Source: Epiperipatus broadwayi
Taxonomy: Eukaryota; Onychophora; Udeonychophora; Euonychophora; Peripatidae
Length of the DNA: 64,000 nucleotides
NCBI GenBank assembly: GCA_028023455.1
Contig: JAQFVV010006856.1
Location: 74,501-138,500, forward strand
Direction: 5' to 3'
Position numbers and translations under genes: made by a program. The notes under the pieces are model-generated. The model did no database searches and was not told the origin of the DNA. It saw nothing but the letters and a program-made list of their open reading frames with translations. Shown in pieces: positions 36,252 through 49,700 of this stretch. Numbering within the stretch: position 1 is the first letter of the stretch; each line of letters opens with the position of its first letter.

Positions 36252-37409
36252 GATTATCATTATTTTAAACTATTATTGAGCCACTCTAGGATGAAGGTTT
36301 CTACAAGTTCAATCTATCTTTTTTAATTTCTATCCTCTTTTCTCCACATCACCCCACAGCACTTCTTTATTTCACCCATTCATTACAATCTCTTGGAATC
36401 CACTTTAAGATTTTAATTCTCTATCTACTATCATCTCTGTTAGCAATATGTCCAGCCCAACTCCACTTCAATCTTTTAATTTTTTCAATGATGTCAGTAA
36501 CACCTATTTGTTTTTTCAATCATATATTTTGTTTGTGATCTCTTCTTGCTACTCCTAACATGAATCTCTCAATACTTTGTTGCATACTCAGAAGTCTCTG
36601 TATTGCTCTTTTGTTAAGCATCAACTTCACAGATCCATGAATAAAAATTTAGAAAAAACATTTATTAAAAACCTTCCTTTGCAAAGATATAGACACATTT
36701 CTTTTTAATATTGTTATTTCTACCAAAAATCCTCCAATCAAGTTTAAATTTATGATTGATTTCATCAATTATGTTTCCATCTGTAATCAAAATCTGACCA
36801 AGGTATTTATAGTTGTTGACTTCTTTTAACTCATCAATCTTTATTTTCTTTTTTTGAAAAAATGTATTAGACATTATTTTAATGTTTTCAATATTTATCT
36901 TTATTTCTACTTTCTTACTTTCATCTGATAAATCTTGCAACATTTTCTGAACCTTTAAAGCATTATTTGCAAAAGGAAGTACATCACCTGCAAAATCTAA
37001 ATGACCTAAATAATCTCCATTTGCTTTTATTCCCTTAACTTTCCATTTCAAACCACTAAATACTTCTTGAAAAACTGCTGTAAAAAGTTTTGGAGATATG
37101 GAATCACTCCGTTGGACATCTTTCTCCATGTTAATTTTCCCATTATCATTATGTAACTTAAACTGTTGCTGATGTATTTTTACAAATATTTTTCACAATA
37201 TAATGGTATCCTGGATCTACGTCTTGATGTTCAATTGCTTTAATCACTGAAGAAATGTTTATAATATCAATTGCTTTTTTAAATCCATAAATCCAAAGCA
37301 TAATGACAACTCTTATTTAATGGTCCCTTCTATAACTTCTCTCAATACATGGATAGGATCCACAGCACTAAAATGACTTTAAATTTAGCTTGTTTTTTTG
37401 GTTGGTTAA

Positions 37410-37992
37410 TGTAGTGTTTGTAAAAATGGTAGACATTTTTGTGCACTCCAGAAAAACTAGAATTTATTCGTAAGGCTGTTTTAGATCGCGCTCTGATAGC
37501 TGAGGAATTTAATTAGTGCATTGACGTGATGGCGATCGACAATTCCTAGAAATATTTGCTGATTACAAATATTTCTGGATAAGAGACGTTACTCTATTGG
37601 TCAGTGCATTGATTGATTGTTGCAGTTGTCAGAGAGCGATAGGAACACTGGGTAATAACTAGGCAGTGTAATATAGAGAGTAGTAGAGAGCAGTCATGCA
37701 GTAGCAAGTTGCAGACCATGCATTTGGAGAGCATCTGCTTGCAGACCATTCATTGGAGAGCAGTCGGTGCAGACCATTCGTTGGAGAGCATCCGTGGCTG
37801 AGCTTCATTGCAGACCAATTCATTGGAGAGCTTCGTTGCAGACCAATTCATTTGGAGAGCTTCATGGCAGACCAATTCGTTGGAGAGCTTCATTGGAAAA
37901 GAACAGCATGGGAATTGTATAACATTATTTGCTGACCGCACAGTATGACTTGCAGTTATAACCTTGGCACAGTCGTAAGTGCGGATATTGCA
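37410..37992 (+). repeat. Left LTR (TG...CA, 583 bp)
   Basis: Begins tgtagtgtttgtaaaaatgg, ends gcggatattgca. Contains an internal minisatellite at about 37720-37900 with units of 25-30 bases around gcagaccaattcattggaga. Confidence 0.9.
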
Positions 37993-38281
37993 ATGGCGTA
38001 GTCACATTTGGAACCTGGGAGTAGTGAATACGTTGAACTATAAGTTTAGCCGTAGACGGAGAAACCGGGCGAAAATGACAATCCCAATTAGTAACGTTAA
38101 CATCGGTGAAAGTTTGGAAATAAAATGTTTGTGCAATTAACATCGGAAGCTAACGTAATTGGAAAAAAAAGTTTCAGCAGCTATTAAATCACATATTTCT
38201 GAGTGAAATAACAGGAAAGTAGTGAGAGAAAAACAACACCAAGGAATAGCAACAAGGGTTTTTCCGGAGTGGAAGGAGGAG
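37993..38281 (+). other. TRIM internal region with candidate PBS and PPT
   Basis: Directly after the left LTR lies atggcgtagtcac, a candidate primer-binding site starting with the usual TGG one base from the LTR; the primer tRNA was not identified. Directly before the right LTR is a polypurine tract ggaaggaggag (38271-38281). Nothing in between resembles gag or pol. Confidence 0.75.
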
Positions 38282-38871
38282 TGTAGTGTTTGTAAAAATG
38301 GTAGACATTTTTGTGCACTTTTATTCATAAGGCTGTTTTAGATCACGCTCTGATAGCTGAGGAATTTAATTAGTGCATTGATGTGATGGCGATCGACAAT
38401 TCCTAGAAATATTTGCTGATTACAAATATTTCTGGATAAGAGATGTTACTCTATTAGTCAGTGCATTGATTGATTGTTGCAGTTGTCAGAGAGCGATAGG
38501 AACACTGGGTAATAACTAGGCAGTGTAATATAGAGAGTAGTAGAGAGCAGTCATGCAGTAGCAAGTTGCAGACCATGCGTTTGGAGAGCATCCACTTGCA
38601 GACCATTCATTGGAGAGCAGTCGGTGCAGACCATTCATTGGAGAGCAGTCGGTGCAGACCATTTGTTGGAGAGCATCCGTGGCTGAGCTTTGTTGCAGAC
38701 CAATTTATTGGAGAGCTTCATTGCAGACCAATTCGTTTGGAGAGCTTCATGGCAGACCAATTCGTTAGAGAGCTTTAAAGAACAGCATGGGAATTGTATA
38801 ACGTTATTTGCTGACCACACAGTATGACTTGCAGTTATAACCTTGGCACAGTTGTAAGTGCGGATATTACA
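38282..38871 (+). repeat. Right LTR (TG...CA, 590 bp)
   Basis: Begins tgtagtgtttg, ends gcggatattaca. It differs from the left LTR by scattered substitutions, by lacking about 19 bases present in the left copy near 37447, and by one extra minisatellite unit (cattcattggagagcagtcg duplicated near 38625-38650). Confidence 0.9.
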
Positions 38872-40215
38872 GTTAAAATCCAAAGTTAGTTGTGGGCTTC
38901 ATAAAAATGTTATAAAGAACTGATAAAAGACTGATAGGTTTGTAATTTCTAATATCTTCTTTAATCATCTTTTTTAAATATTAATATTGCATTATTTCCA
39001 TCATCTGGTACATTTTTATTATTTAGACATTTGGTATATAACTTTCATAACAATTTTTCTATTTCTTTACCCGCTTTTAAAGACATATATTTTAAGTCCA
39101 TCATAGTCTACCTGAAGTTTTTCCCCTTTTTTTTTATATATATTTAATAACATTTTTCATTTTTTAATTTAAAATTTTGAACATTTCAGAATACATAGTA
39201 GTTGTAAAAAATACTTTTTTTTGTAGTACTTTATTGCTATATAATTCTTGATCAAACTTTTTTACACATTTCATGATATCATCTTCCTTTCTAACAGTAG
39301 TTTATCTTTTTTTCTTATTGCAGAAATAAGTTTCCTATCAATACCAAAATATTGTTTCAGCTTTCATTATTAATTCATAATTATACTTTCTTATATCCTT
39401 ATCAACTTTTTTTTACATCATTTTACAAAATTCTAGATATTCAATACTTCTTAATGCATAATTTTTATATATTCTTGTATTCTATATTTTCTTCATAAAT
39501 TGTCGTATCTCAGTAGAATTTTTACAGGTCAATTGCTGGTTTCTTGTACCATGTATCAGTTATCTTTCTATTGATTTTGTTCAAATCCAAATGTTGTTCA
39601 AAATCTGTTAATATTTGTAAATGATTTACAAATTCTAATTTAAATTCAGTGGAATATTTCTGAAGATTAATAATATCAACTGTGAATACTGTTTTTCTTC
39701 ATAATTGTTGTCTTTTAGTTTTGCATTAACACATATCTTACATTTAATTAATCAGTGATCATTTCTTATGTTGAATTTACTAAGAACATTACATTCTTGA
39801 AATACATATTTAGTTAAAATATAATCCATTTATGTTTTACCTTCATTTAGATGTTTTATGTCCAATTGTCTAAAAAAAATCACAATATAAGTTGTTTTTT
39901 TTTGAAAACTCAATAAGTCCATGTCCTCTCTCATTTTTTAACCATAACTAAATTTATCTACAACATTTTCATCTTTCAGTTATTTACAAATTCTAGCTGT
40001 TACATCTCCCATGACAATTTTAAAATGTTGTTTAGTCTGACCAAAAGCTTTTTATTCATTCATATAAAAATCCACTACTAATGAGAACTTGTTGGTGCAT
40101 AAATCTGATCTGCATTTGGCATTTACTATTAAATTGAATAATTAATCTTCCCACTCTGTATGATACACCCTCAATTTCCACAAAATTGTTCTTTAATTTT
40201 TTATTGTTTAATGTT

Positions 40216-43200
40216 AGCAAATTAGCTTTTTTTTTTTTCAAATTACATATAATTTAAATCAATTAATTATCTCAGGGTTCTTATAAAATTATAGATAATT
40301 ATTTCTAGGAAATTTAGACTTTTAAAACTTTTAAAATATTCTGAGCTTGATTAAGGTATCAAAGAGATTTTGTTGTACTTAATCATACATCAATAAATGG
40401 TACTATTCTTAAAATGAAAAATAGAAAATAAAGGTAGTGCAAATACATTTAGGTAAAGAAAATTAATTTTAAATAAAGTGGTAAGTATGACCAAATTGCA
40501 TTAAACTATGTATATGGTGATGATAACTTCGAGTAATGACAAACAACCACACAATGAATAATAACAATTAATTTATTAATCACAATCAACTATATCAAAA
40601 ATATTCACCAACAAATGTAATTGTAAAAATAGAAGGCCTTGAAACATTTCTCAATAATATTGTGCTGTTCCATTTCCTCAATATTTTAATATTGGGTTAG
40701 AGCTACCTGTATTTTCAAGAAAAGTGATGAAAACAAGGCACTATTGGAGAAGGTTATACAATATTCATCCAAAGCCTGCACATTGATTGCTGATGGGTCT
40801 AGGAATGTTTTACAGCATCCATCCATGTATTGATAATAAGGATTAGAAAGACAGGTATAAGTTGGATTGCTTAACCCTTCTAGGAATAAGTAAATAATTT
40901 ACTCAAATATAGCATAATTGTTAGTAAAATACATAAATTAATAAATATGACAATCTTATGTAGAGTGGCATGCCTTGTTATGCTTTCTAGCTCATAACAT
41001 ATAACATCAAATATTTTGATAAGAGTCTGCCTCCACTAACTAATAATGTTTACATGTATCACTGCCATGAGAGTATTTTACTATACTGCATGGGATCTTC
41101 TAGATCATATACACATTTCCTGGGTAAATAAAAGGACAAATTTTATGGGTTTTTCTTTATTGATTAAAATACCTGAGCTGCAGAAGATAAGAAGTTACTC
41201 CCAAATATCAATAAAACAACTATAAAGTTAATATTAGCAGGGCTATGACAACTTGTACATTAATTTAGAGCTTAGTACAACATATCTCTAATACCAGCAA
41301 TGTGGCAAACACACATTTATACCCATTTATACTAGTAATCTTAAAAATTTACCTGCATCTTTGTTATAACAATACTTTTATGATAATTTCATCTAATTTC
41401 TAATAAGAACATTTTAAGCATTAAATGGATAATCCACAATCTTGAATAAATGTTTGAGATTTTATTTAGACACATTTTAAAATCCCAATCATATCCAAAT
41501 ATCACTGGAGTTGGACTAACAATAAGTTTACAAGCATACAAATACCCTTAATCCAGATGGTATAATGAATTTCTTCAGAGATTAAGATTTATAATCAATA
41601 TTCAACAATATGATTTCCCAAAACTTTGAACAAATCACAATTATTATTTGTATTCAATAAAAATATTATAACAATGCAACATCTTGATTGTTTTACAAAA
41701 TATAAAAAGCTAATCAATTTAAATCCATAATTCTTTAAGATCATGCTCATAATACCATTCAGCTTAAAAAGAAGAGTCAATCCATGGTTGTATATATGAT
41801 ATCCAAAGATGTAAAAATAATTTTGCACATATAACAAAGAAATTTCACCCTTTCATAGATTCGAATAATATGATTATTATAGCTATAGTTCAATTTACTT
41901 AAAAGATTATGAGACCAGGAAAAATAATAATAAGTAATCCACTGACTCAAATTTGAATTAACCAAAGCTTTTTGTAGTTTTAAAAAGTTCTCATACGTGC
42001 ATAATTACATAATATTATAAGGAGTTGATTTGATAATCATGATAATCAAAGTAATTTCTAGGGAGATAACTAATATTACATTCAACATGTTATTTTAATT
42101 TTAAAATAGAGACAAATAATCATAGAAATGTTCTTACACACAATAAAATTCCATAAGAAATTTCAAAATTTTTATTAATGACTTATAGTATTAAATTTAG
42201 TTTCTTTTAAAATAGTATACAATGGTACTAGATGTTGATGTTTTAATTTCTCCATTTAGGTCAATAAGAAAAATTTTTTTTGTCAAGATAGGCAAAATAT
42301 CTAGCAAATTTCTCTACTCCATGTCAGGATTAAATTTAGAGTTAAGTTTGATAAAATTCTTTGTACACTGAAGTTAAAAAAACTATTCAAATTTGACAGA
42401 TTGTTATATTTATAGCTTACTATCATGTAGTCTGTGAGCCTCTCAAATATCACTCACAATAGCTAGCTTTTCAAGTTTGTGTCAAAAAAATCTGTTCCAC
42501 TGCTATGGTAACAATTAAAAGCAGGAGAATTTCACGAGTTTAAAAGTACCAAATTTCAAGCTAAAATATTAAAATGAAGATTTAAAATATATTTTTAATA
42601 TTAAATATCAAATTGTATTAATTATTTACAAATAAAATACATACTTGTTTATTTTGTAACTAAATGGTTTATAACGTTACAATATTAAATAAAATAATTT
42701 ATTTTATTAAATTTTAAAGTTCTCATAATTTTAAATTGATAAACTTATTATAATAACCTATTAGTTAAAAGTAATAATAAATTCAATTCAAATATTTTAG
42801 TCTATGAATTATATTTTGAAGATATAATTTTTATGCACACATACTAGTATCTATTTAAGCACAATATCAACATTTATTGTTCTGGATAAATGTAGTACTG
42901 ATTGTCTAGCTCTCATGCTAAATCATTATTATTATATTATTATTTTACCTATAGTTTTTCTTGCAGTTAAGCTTGTATGCATTTTATTCTGTGTGTTTTT
43001 CTTCTAATACTGTTTTTGTGAGTGTTTTTGTTCAGTTGGATAAAAATTTAATTGCATTTGAAAGACATATGTTTTTGGTATGCTATAATTGATAAAATTT
43101 TGTATGTGAAGATAACTTGGGTGATTTTACTTTATCTATTACAGTGTTGTATTGGGAGAGTGTAGTATTGGAAGAAATATCTGAATTTTGCCACTGATTC

Positions 43201-43320
43201 TATTATTGATTACAATGAAAAAGAAAATACAGACTGTTATAGTTCATTTGTTAAGATAAAAATTCCAATAAATTTTTTTACAGTTAATGATTGTGCCCAT
43301 TAATTCAAATGCTAAAATAT
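40216..43320. other. AT-rich DNA, nothing recognised
   Basis: No coding signal. Short frames at 41595-41965 on the minus strand lack motifs. Confidence 0.5.
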
Positions 43321-43326
43321 AAGGTT

Positions 43327-43409
43327 ACCATATATATATATATTGAGATGGTTATGTGTTTATATATATATATTACCATATATATATATATTGAGATGGT
43401 TATGTGTTT
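43327..43409 (+). repeat. Local tandem duplication with (TA)n
   Basis: The 35-base unit of accatatatata followed by ttgagatggttatgtgttt is present at 43327-43361 and again at 43375-43409. Confidence 0.85.
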
Positions 43410-45880
43410 CATGGTATACAACAACATAATAGTATATGTGGATATATATAAAATTGAAAGCAAAAATAAAAATAAACACAATTTTTTTTTCTACATATTT
43501 ATTATATTAAACTGGAATTACAGTTAAGAAAAAAATAATAATTTTGAATTAAAAAAATTATAAATTAAACATTTAAAAAGATCTATTTAATGATTTTTTC
43601 TGATTTTGATAATTAAAAAAAAATCTAAAATTAAAAAAGAATTCTAAAACAAGCTTGTTTTATGTTACAATAGATATACTGGTAATTATAAAATTTCCCT
43701 ATTGATTTTTAATTAGTTTAAAAAAGTTTTATTTTAATTAAGCTTGTATAATATATTTTGATAAAATTTAGTATAATATATTCTGTTATTGTTTAAAGGA
43801 TTAAAAAATACTTTGAAATAAAAAATTGGTTTCAATTAAGGTAAATTAAAAAAAGAGTCATTAACTTGTTTTTAAATCAAGATAAATAAAAAAATACTTA
43901 TTGTTGTTTTTAAATTCCACAAGACAGCATAAAAGTTGGATTTAAAAGTTCATTAAAGGAGGAATTACAGCATATTATAGCACTATTATTATGAAGTTAT
44001 AACTTAATGTGCAGAGTACAAGTCATCTGCTGATGCTACTGTCACTACAGTAGACTTTAAATTCACATGGAAATAATGTCTCAGCTTTTTGTGGTTCATA
44101 GCTCATATTGTATACTAGACAGTTTGCTTGCCTAAAGTCTATTAAATGATAGAGACTAAATGGATCTGACTGAATGTCAACAGTTACCTGATTTATATAT
44201 CTTTCACAAAAATGTTAATAGACCAATTTACTGATTTAGAGAGGCCAGTTTAATGAGAGATTGCAGCTAGTCAAATTGATGAAGGATTACTGTGATATAA
44301 TTTTATATGTATGATGATTATTCCAAATGCAAAGAAGCACAAACATAATTACTGCTAGTTGTATAAAATTGTCCATGCTGGTATTTATTTCATGAAGGAT
44401 AATATCAAGCCCTGTCAAAAGAAAGTATGTTTTAAAAGTAAATTTTTTAATAATTATTCAACTAAAAATAAAATGAGTAAAGAAATAATAAATAGATTGT
44501 TCCCATTGTTATTTGTAAATGACATTTCTAGTTTTATTTTATTAAAAAACTAACTCAGAAATCTTATTGCAAATGAAGAAACAAAAAACCAAAGAGGTTT
44601 TTAAAAATAACTTTCCAAATTAAAACTAATGATAATGTTTTTTAAAATCACAACAACTTTTACTTAAAATGTATTAATAATTTTGATTTGTAAAAAGATA
44701 ATCAATATGCACACAAGGGTATATTGGTTTATATATATATATATATATATTAACATGGAATTAATTTTCTTGTAAAAAATATATAACTTTAATAAGTTTA
44801 TTATTTTTATAAATGACAATGTGTGCACACAAATTTGAATGGGTACCCATACATATTAAAATCAGTCATCAACTATATATATGATAAAACATTAATTATT
44901 TATGTATCATTAAATTGTGATAGCTTATTTCTTTATTATTATATGACAATTTACATATGTTACAGCACATATGTGTGATTATATAGATGTGTGTCATCTA
45001 GATATACATATATGTTAAAATTGGTCATACATTATAAATTATTAAAATGAATTGTATAGGCATGTCTGTGTGATTATATATAGATGTGTTTTATGTAAAC
45101 TTATTAGAATATATATAAATTACAATGTAATGGTATTTTTTGTTTCTAGTCAAAATCAGAATGCAGAATTTATATTTATAGCATAATGTTATTAATAAAT
45201 TTATATTTCATTATTTAAATTGTTCCAGTGAATTTATTCATACTTAAAATATATTTATTTATTTATTTATCTATTGCTGACAGTAATAGTTATAGAACTC
45301 TTAATCCCTGAGCTGAATTCATGGATAATGGTCAGTTATATGGGTTTGGGTTTAAGTTTAATGTTATGGACATCCAGTTGATGATGATTTCATTACTTCT
45401 CTAATGCATGATGGTGCAAAAATAAATCTCTTAAAACCCATGCCCAAAATTTTATTTTAGTATTAATTAGAAATGAAGTTTATAGTTGGCAAATACATTA
45501 ATGGCACTTCTTTTAATTGTTATATTTTGATAGATTAATACTGAAGGTTGCAAATTATTGTTTATATAATCTGCCCCAAGTTTGGCAAGGGCTAAATAAT
45601 TAGCCTGGTTTATATGGGACCACTTTCAATTCCAGTCACAAGATTGACTGTTGATTTTTTTTTTTTTTTGATCATTTATGACAATGAATGATTATTATTT
45701 TTCTCTGTATTGCTGGTAAACTTATAGTTAGTTATTTACTTATTTGCTGATCTCTCACACTCATTATATTTATTCCTTTCATTATATTCATTCCTTTTAT
45801 TATATCTCTTTTCTATTTAATTTTATATTTAAATTTATTCATTAACTGGGCTTGGAAGTGATGAGTGCCATATATATATA
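43410..45880. other. AT-rich DNA, nothing recognised
   Basis: A (TA)n tract lies near 44730-44750 and a T-run near 45656-45670. No genes. Confidence 0.5.
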
Positions 45881-46010
45881 TGAAAAACAAAAAACAAGTT
45901 AAAAACTTGCTAATGCTTGTATTTATGTCAACAGATGGCATTCTACCAAAAACACCGTCAAGCATATGTTTACATAAACATCAGAGCATGCATTCACTAT
46001 CTCTAACTTT

Positions 46011-46070
46011 AATTCCACTTTCAGATCATGATTTCAAGCTATTTGCTATCATCAGTGAAAGACAGGAATT
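46011..46070 (-). ncRNA. Type I hammerhead ribozyme motif, family C, copy 1
   Basis: Minus strand: AATTCC, loop, TTTCA, CTGATGA, stem II AGC/GCT with AAATA loop, GAAA, stem III palindrome ATCATGAT, C at the cleavage position, TGAAA, loop, GGAATT. Stem I thus has a perfect 5-bp inner helix and a perfect 6-bp outer helix with an internal loop. The complete conserved core is intact. Predicted cleavage is between 46024 and 46023. Position 10.1/11.1 is T-T, the only non-standard feature. Confidence 0.87.
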
Positions 46071-46409
46071 TTAGAAACTAGATCTAAACACACACTCTGA
46101 GCGTTTATGAAACAGTTTCTATTCAGCTTGCAAGCGTGAATCTTTTAGACACGTAATGTCTTCAAACTCAGCATAGCAAGCCAGATAGCTACATGGGTCT
46201 GATCTCAGTTCAGCATCACCACATAGTAGAAGCCTCTGCATTATATATCATTGCTAGAAAGACCTCAAATGTACATTTATGAAAAACAAAAAACAAGTTA
46301 AAAACTTGCTAACACTTGTATTTATGTCAACAGATGGTGTTCTACCAAAAACACTGTCAAGCATATGTTTACATAAATGTGAGAGCATGCATTCACTATC
46401 TCTAACTTT

Positions 46410-46468
46410 AATTCCATTTCAGATCATGATTTCAAGCTATTTGTTATCATCAGTGAAAGACAAGAATT
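46410..46468 (-). ncRNA. Type I hammerhead ribozyme motif, family C, copy 2
   Basis: As copy 1, 399 bases away, with CTGATGA, GAAA, ATCATGAT and TTTCA/TGAAA all retained. One stem II base has changed (AGC to AAC), and the outer helix has one change (AATTCC to AATTCT). Stem II is weakened, so activity is probably reduced. Confidence 0.82.
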
Positions 46469-46790
46469 TTAGAAACTAGATCTAAACACAAACTCTGAGC
46501 GTTTATGAAACAGTTTCTATTTAGCTTGCAAGCGTGAATCTTTTAGACACGTAATGTCTTCAAACTCAGCATAGCAAGCCAGATAGCGACATGGGTCTGA
46601 TCTCAGTTCAGCATCACCACATAGTAGAAGTCTCTGCAATATATATCATTGCTAGAAAGACCTCAAAGGTACGTTTATGAAAAACAAAAAACAAGTTAAA
46701 ACTTGCTAACGCTTGTATTTATGGCAACAGATGGTGTTGTACCAAAAACACCATCAAGCGTATGTCTTTCTAGCAATGATATATATATAT

Positions 46791-49700
46791 TGTAATGATA
46801 CATAACTGGAAATGGAGAGAAAAAGGCTCTGTTATACTTTACAATTTGTGGTACCAAAATCTATAATGGTATATGATGAGAAAACTAGTTCTAATCATTA
46901 ATAGAAAAAGTAAAGGGGAAAAGCTTCACCAACCATTATAATAATAAGATGAGGATATGTAAGTAATAAGATTCTTTATAAATTGTTTTAAAATATTTTT
47001 ACATCTATATTTGTTAGTAGATACAAAAAGGGCTAAATAATATATTTAGAATTTAAAAGGATATTTTATTAATTTCAAAATATATTTAAATAATTAAGCA
47101 TTCTTTAATCTCAATGATGAATATAATATTTTATTAAGCACAATATGTGACTTAAATTTATTATAAGTGATAAAATAAATAAAACAGAATATGAAATTAA
47201 ATTTAAAAAATTATTTACATTTTATTTACAATAAATTTGAGGTACAGTTAAACAAGAATAAATTCATAACTTTAATAATCCAACTATTATTATAAACTGT
47301 ATTTTATTGTGGTATTTACATGAAGATAAATAAACTTCAAGGCAAATATTTTTTATAAATCTTATTGAAATTCTGTAAAGAGAAAAACTAAACAAAAGGA
47401 TATTATTAGCCACACCTTAAACATATTATTAATTCCAATGTTTAATTTTTTTGATTTGTTTTCAATATAAATACATAAATGTAAATATGAACTAACTATA
47501 TAGTCTCCTCACTCACAACCCTCTATTGGTTGGGCACATGTGCACATATAAATATTTGAATTCAAATAAAAAAAATTACCTGACATGGTAATATTTTCTT
47601 TGGGAGTTATAAATAATAATAACAAATAGCATAACATAATAATAATACATAAAAATTATCATTTGGCTTTTTATTGAATTCAATAATTCAATGAGAAGTC
47701 TGATTTATTTAAAATCTTTATAAACAGTTCTTTATCTTGATCTTCTCAGAGATAATGAAGCTTAAATTGTTTAAAAGGCAGTTACAATTCTATTAAGATG
47801 ATTTTTAAACCTTGCATTAAAGAGTCTATTGTCCTTAAAAGATGATCAATTAGTTCTTAGAATGTTATGCTTGGTTGATCTATATAAAAACCATCTGTTG
47901 TCTGGGATTCCTTTAATGGTGGTAAGCTTATTATTTTGTAGACAGAACAATTTTTTACAGTTTCCTAAAGATTTTTTATTATGCAATAGCTGTTGAGATA
48001 ACTATTATTCTTGCTAAATATAATTGGGATCTCAGTGGATAAATTGGCAGGATTTCAGAAAAGGATTATGTGATCAAGTCCTCTTTCTACTTTATTGGTT
48101 TCTAGCCAGACATATTTAAGTTCAGTTGCTTAATATACTTACTTTTATAAATAAATGAGACATCATGAAGCCTCCAAATGTTGTTTTAGAAATAAGTAAA
48201 AAAAAGTATTATTTATTTAATATTAAGATTTATATAATCACTGCTTTGAGTAAGCATTGTTATAACATTTTTAGAATGAGTTTCATGTGATGTGGTATCT
48301 GATACTCTGTATATATTTTTTAAAGAGTTGTACACATATCTTTTAAATACTATCTAGAACTAACAGGGATTAAATAAATAAAAAAATATCTTAAGTAATT
48401 TTATACAATCTTTATGAGCATTAAACACACACACACAAAGAACTCCCAATTTACAAATAATAAAATATATTTAATAATTTAAATAAACAGATAACATAAT
48501 CAAATGATTCTAATTGATAGTTGATTTATGACTACGATTCTTTCAACACTGATTTATAATTTACTTAAATAATTTATTTGTATTTAATAAAAATAATCTG
48601 AAAGTATTTTATTGATTTTTAAATAAATGTTTTAAAACAAAAAATGAACTAGTGGGAATTAAAATAAATTAGATACAAGAAAACAAAAATAATTTTTTTA
48701 ACATAATATCTCATATAGGGATAGTATTATAATATATACTGAGAGAGAATTTAAATATAAGCCAATTCAAATGAATTGATATTTGCGTAAGTTATTATTG
48801 CTCCAATCTCTGATTCATATAAGAGCTTAGACAAACAAATGAAAGAGAACCATTTTCCATTTACAATTTGATTTACTTTGATATTAGAGATCATTGTATT
48901 CAGTCTCAAAGATTTGTCACTACAAGTATCACATAGTGATAAAATTATCCTAGTTCAATATTTATATAATAATCAGTGATGATTTTTATATCATCAATTT
49001 TATGATACCACTATTAACATCATGGGAAACGTTTCTACTCACATAATAACATCTTACTAAACAGTATAAAACATTACATCAATAACCATACATATAATAA
49101 TTAATAATTGTGCTTTAAAAATCTGATTGTCTGACCAAATAGTCTTAATTTTTAATGTGTTCCTTGTTTGAATTTCACTACAATCTAACTATCCACCAGT
49201 GTAAAAAATTACAGAATTCTTTCTTTCCCTATACTTGCATTTTGTGAATATCTTTCCGTCTTCAGGAGAACTAAAGGATTAAGTACCAGGAAGACCACAT
49301 CAGCATTGAGCTCCATATTCTATATATACATTCTAAACATTTATTTGTATATTATACTTAGAAATTAAATATTGTAAAATTAATTCCACTTTAATTTTAT
49401 TGTATATAGATATTTCATGTTATACGTGTGTGTGTTTATGTATTATTTTATATTAACACAAGTTAATCTGTCAACAGCTAAAATTGATTTATAAAATTAT
49501 TATATATAAATCTAGTTTTTTAACCTTAAATGTCTATGTAGCATTTTTAATGTGTTGTTTTCTTCAGTATCAAATTGCTTTTAATAATAATAGCCAAATT
49601 ATACTAAATGAAAAGTGAATCTCCTGCAGTTATAAAGACTCATAGCCTGAATACGTCAATATATTGAAGTATTTGAATGCATTTTTGAAAGAAAACAAGT

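Larger units (their letters stand above)
37405..38876 (+). mobile_element. Miniature LTR retrotransposon (TRIM-like) with 5-bp TSD
   Basis: Complete insertion, 37410-38871 (1,462 bp), between 5-bp duplications gttaa (37405-37409; 38872-38876). It splits an RTE copy whose intact relative (27.3 kb) shows the empty site. Two long LTRs flank only 289 bases, far too short for gag-pol, so it is non-autonomous. No frame of note occurs in the internal region. The orientation is inferred from the primer-site and purine-tract positions. Confidence 0.9.
36252..40215 (-). mobile_element. Decayed 5'-truncated RTE LINE carrying an LTR insertion
   Basis: RTE sequence at 36252-37404 and 38877-40215, about 2.5 kb in total, homologous throughout to the 26-29 kb copy but with many indels. 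The 3' end is near 36252 and the 5' end stops within the endonuclease domain (KNNFVEIEGVSYRVGRL, about 40150-40200). The longest surviving frame (36665-37129) has SDSISPKLF but FAGD instead of FADD, so a catalytic aspartate is lost. The LTR element at 37410-38871 interrupts the region between the YRPIS and QAGF motifs. Confidence 0.88.
45881..46790 (-). mobile_element. Family C: tandem 399-bp hammerhead repeat
   Basis: Two complete head-to-tail units, starting atgaaaaacaaaaaacaag at about 45881 and 46279, and a third partial unit from about 46678. The third breaks off near 46762 and joins an inverted fragment (tctttctagcaatgatata), the complement of the sequence at about 46645-46664. Each complete unit carries one hammerhead on the minus strand. 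Units are about 95% alike. No protein of interest is encoded; the small frames are chance. Tandem ribozyme-bearing monomers of this size are the typical genomic form of metazoan retrozyme-like repeats. Confidence 0.85.

Noticed and set aside
37750-38883. Open frames in the LTRs with repeated Trp/Asn-rich units
   Set aside because: Produced by the LTR minisatellite; no start context or family.
45865-46479. Two similar 66-69 codon open frames
   Set aside because: They repeat with the family C unit and overlap the antisense of the ribozyme; no protein features.
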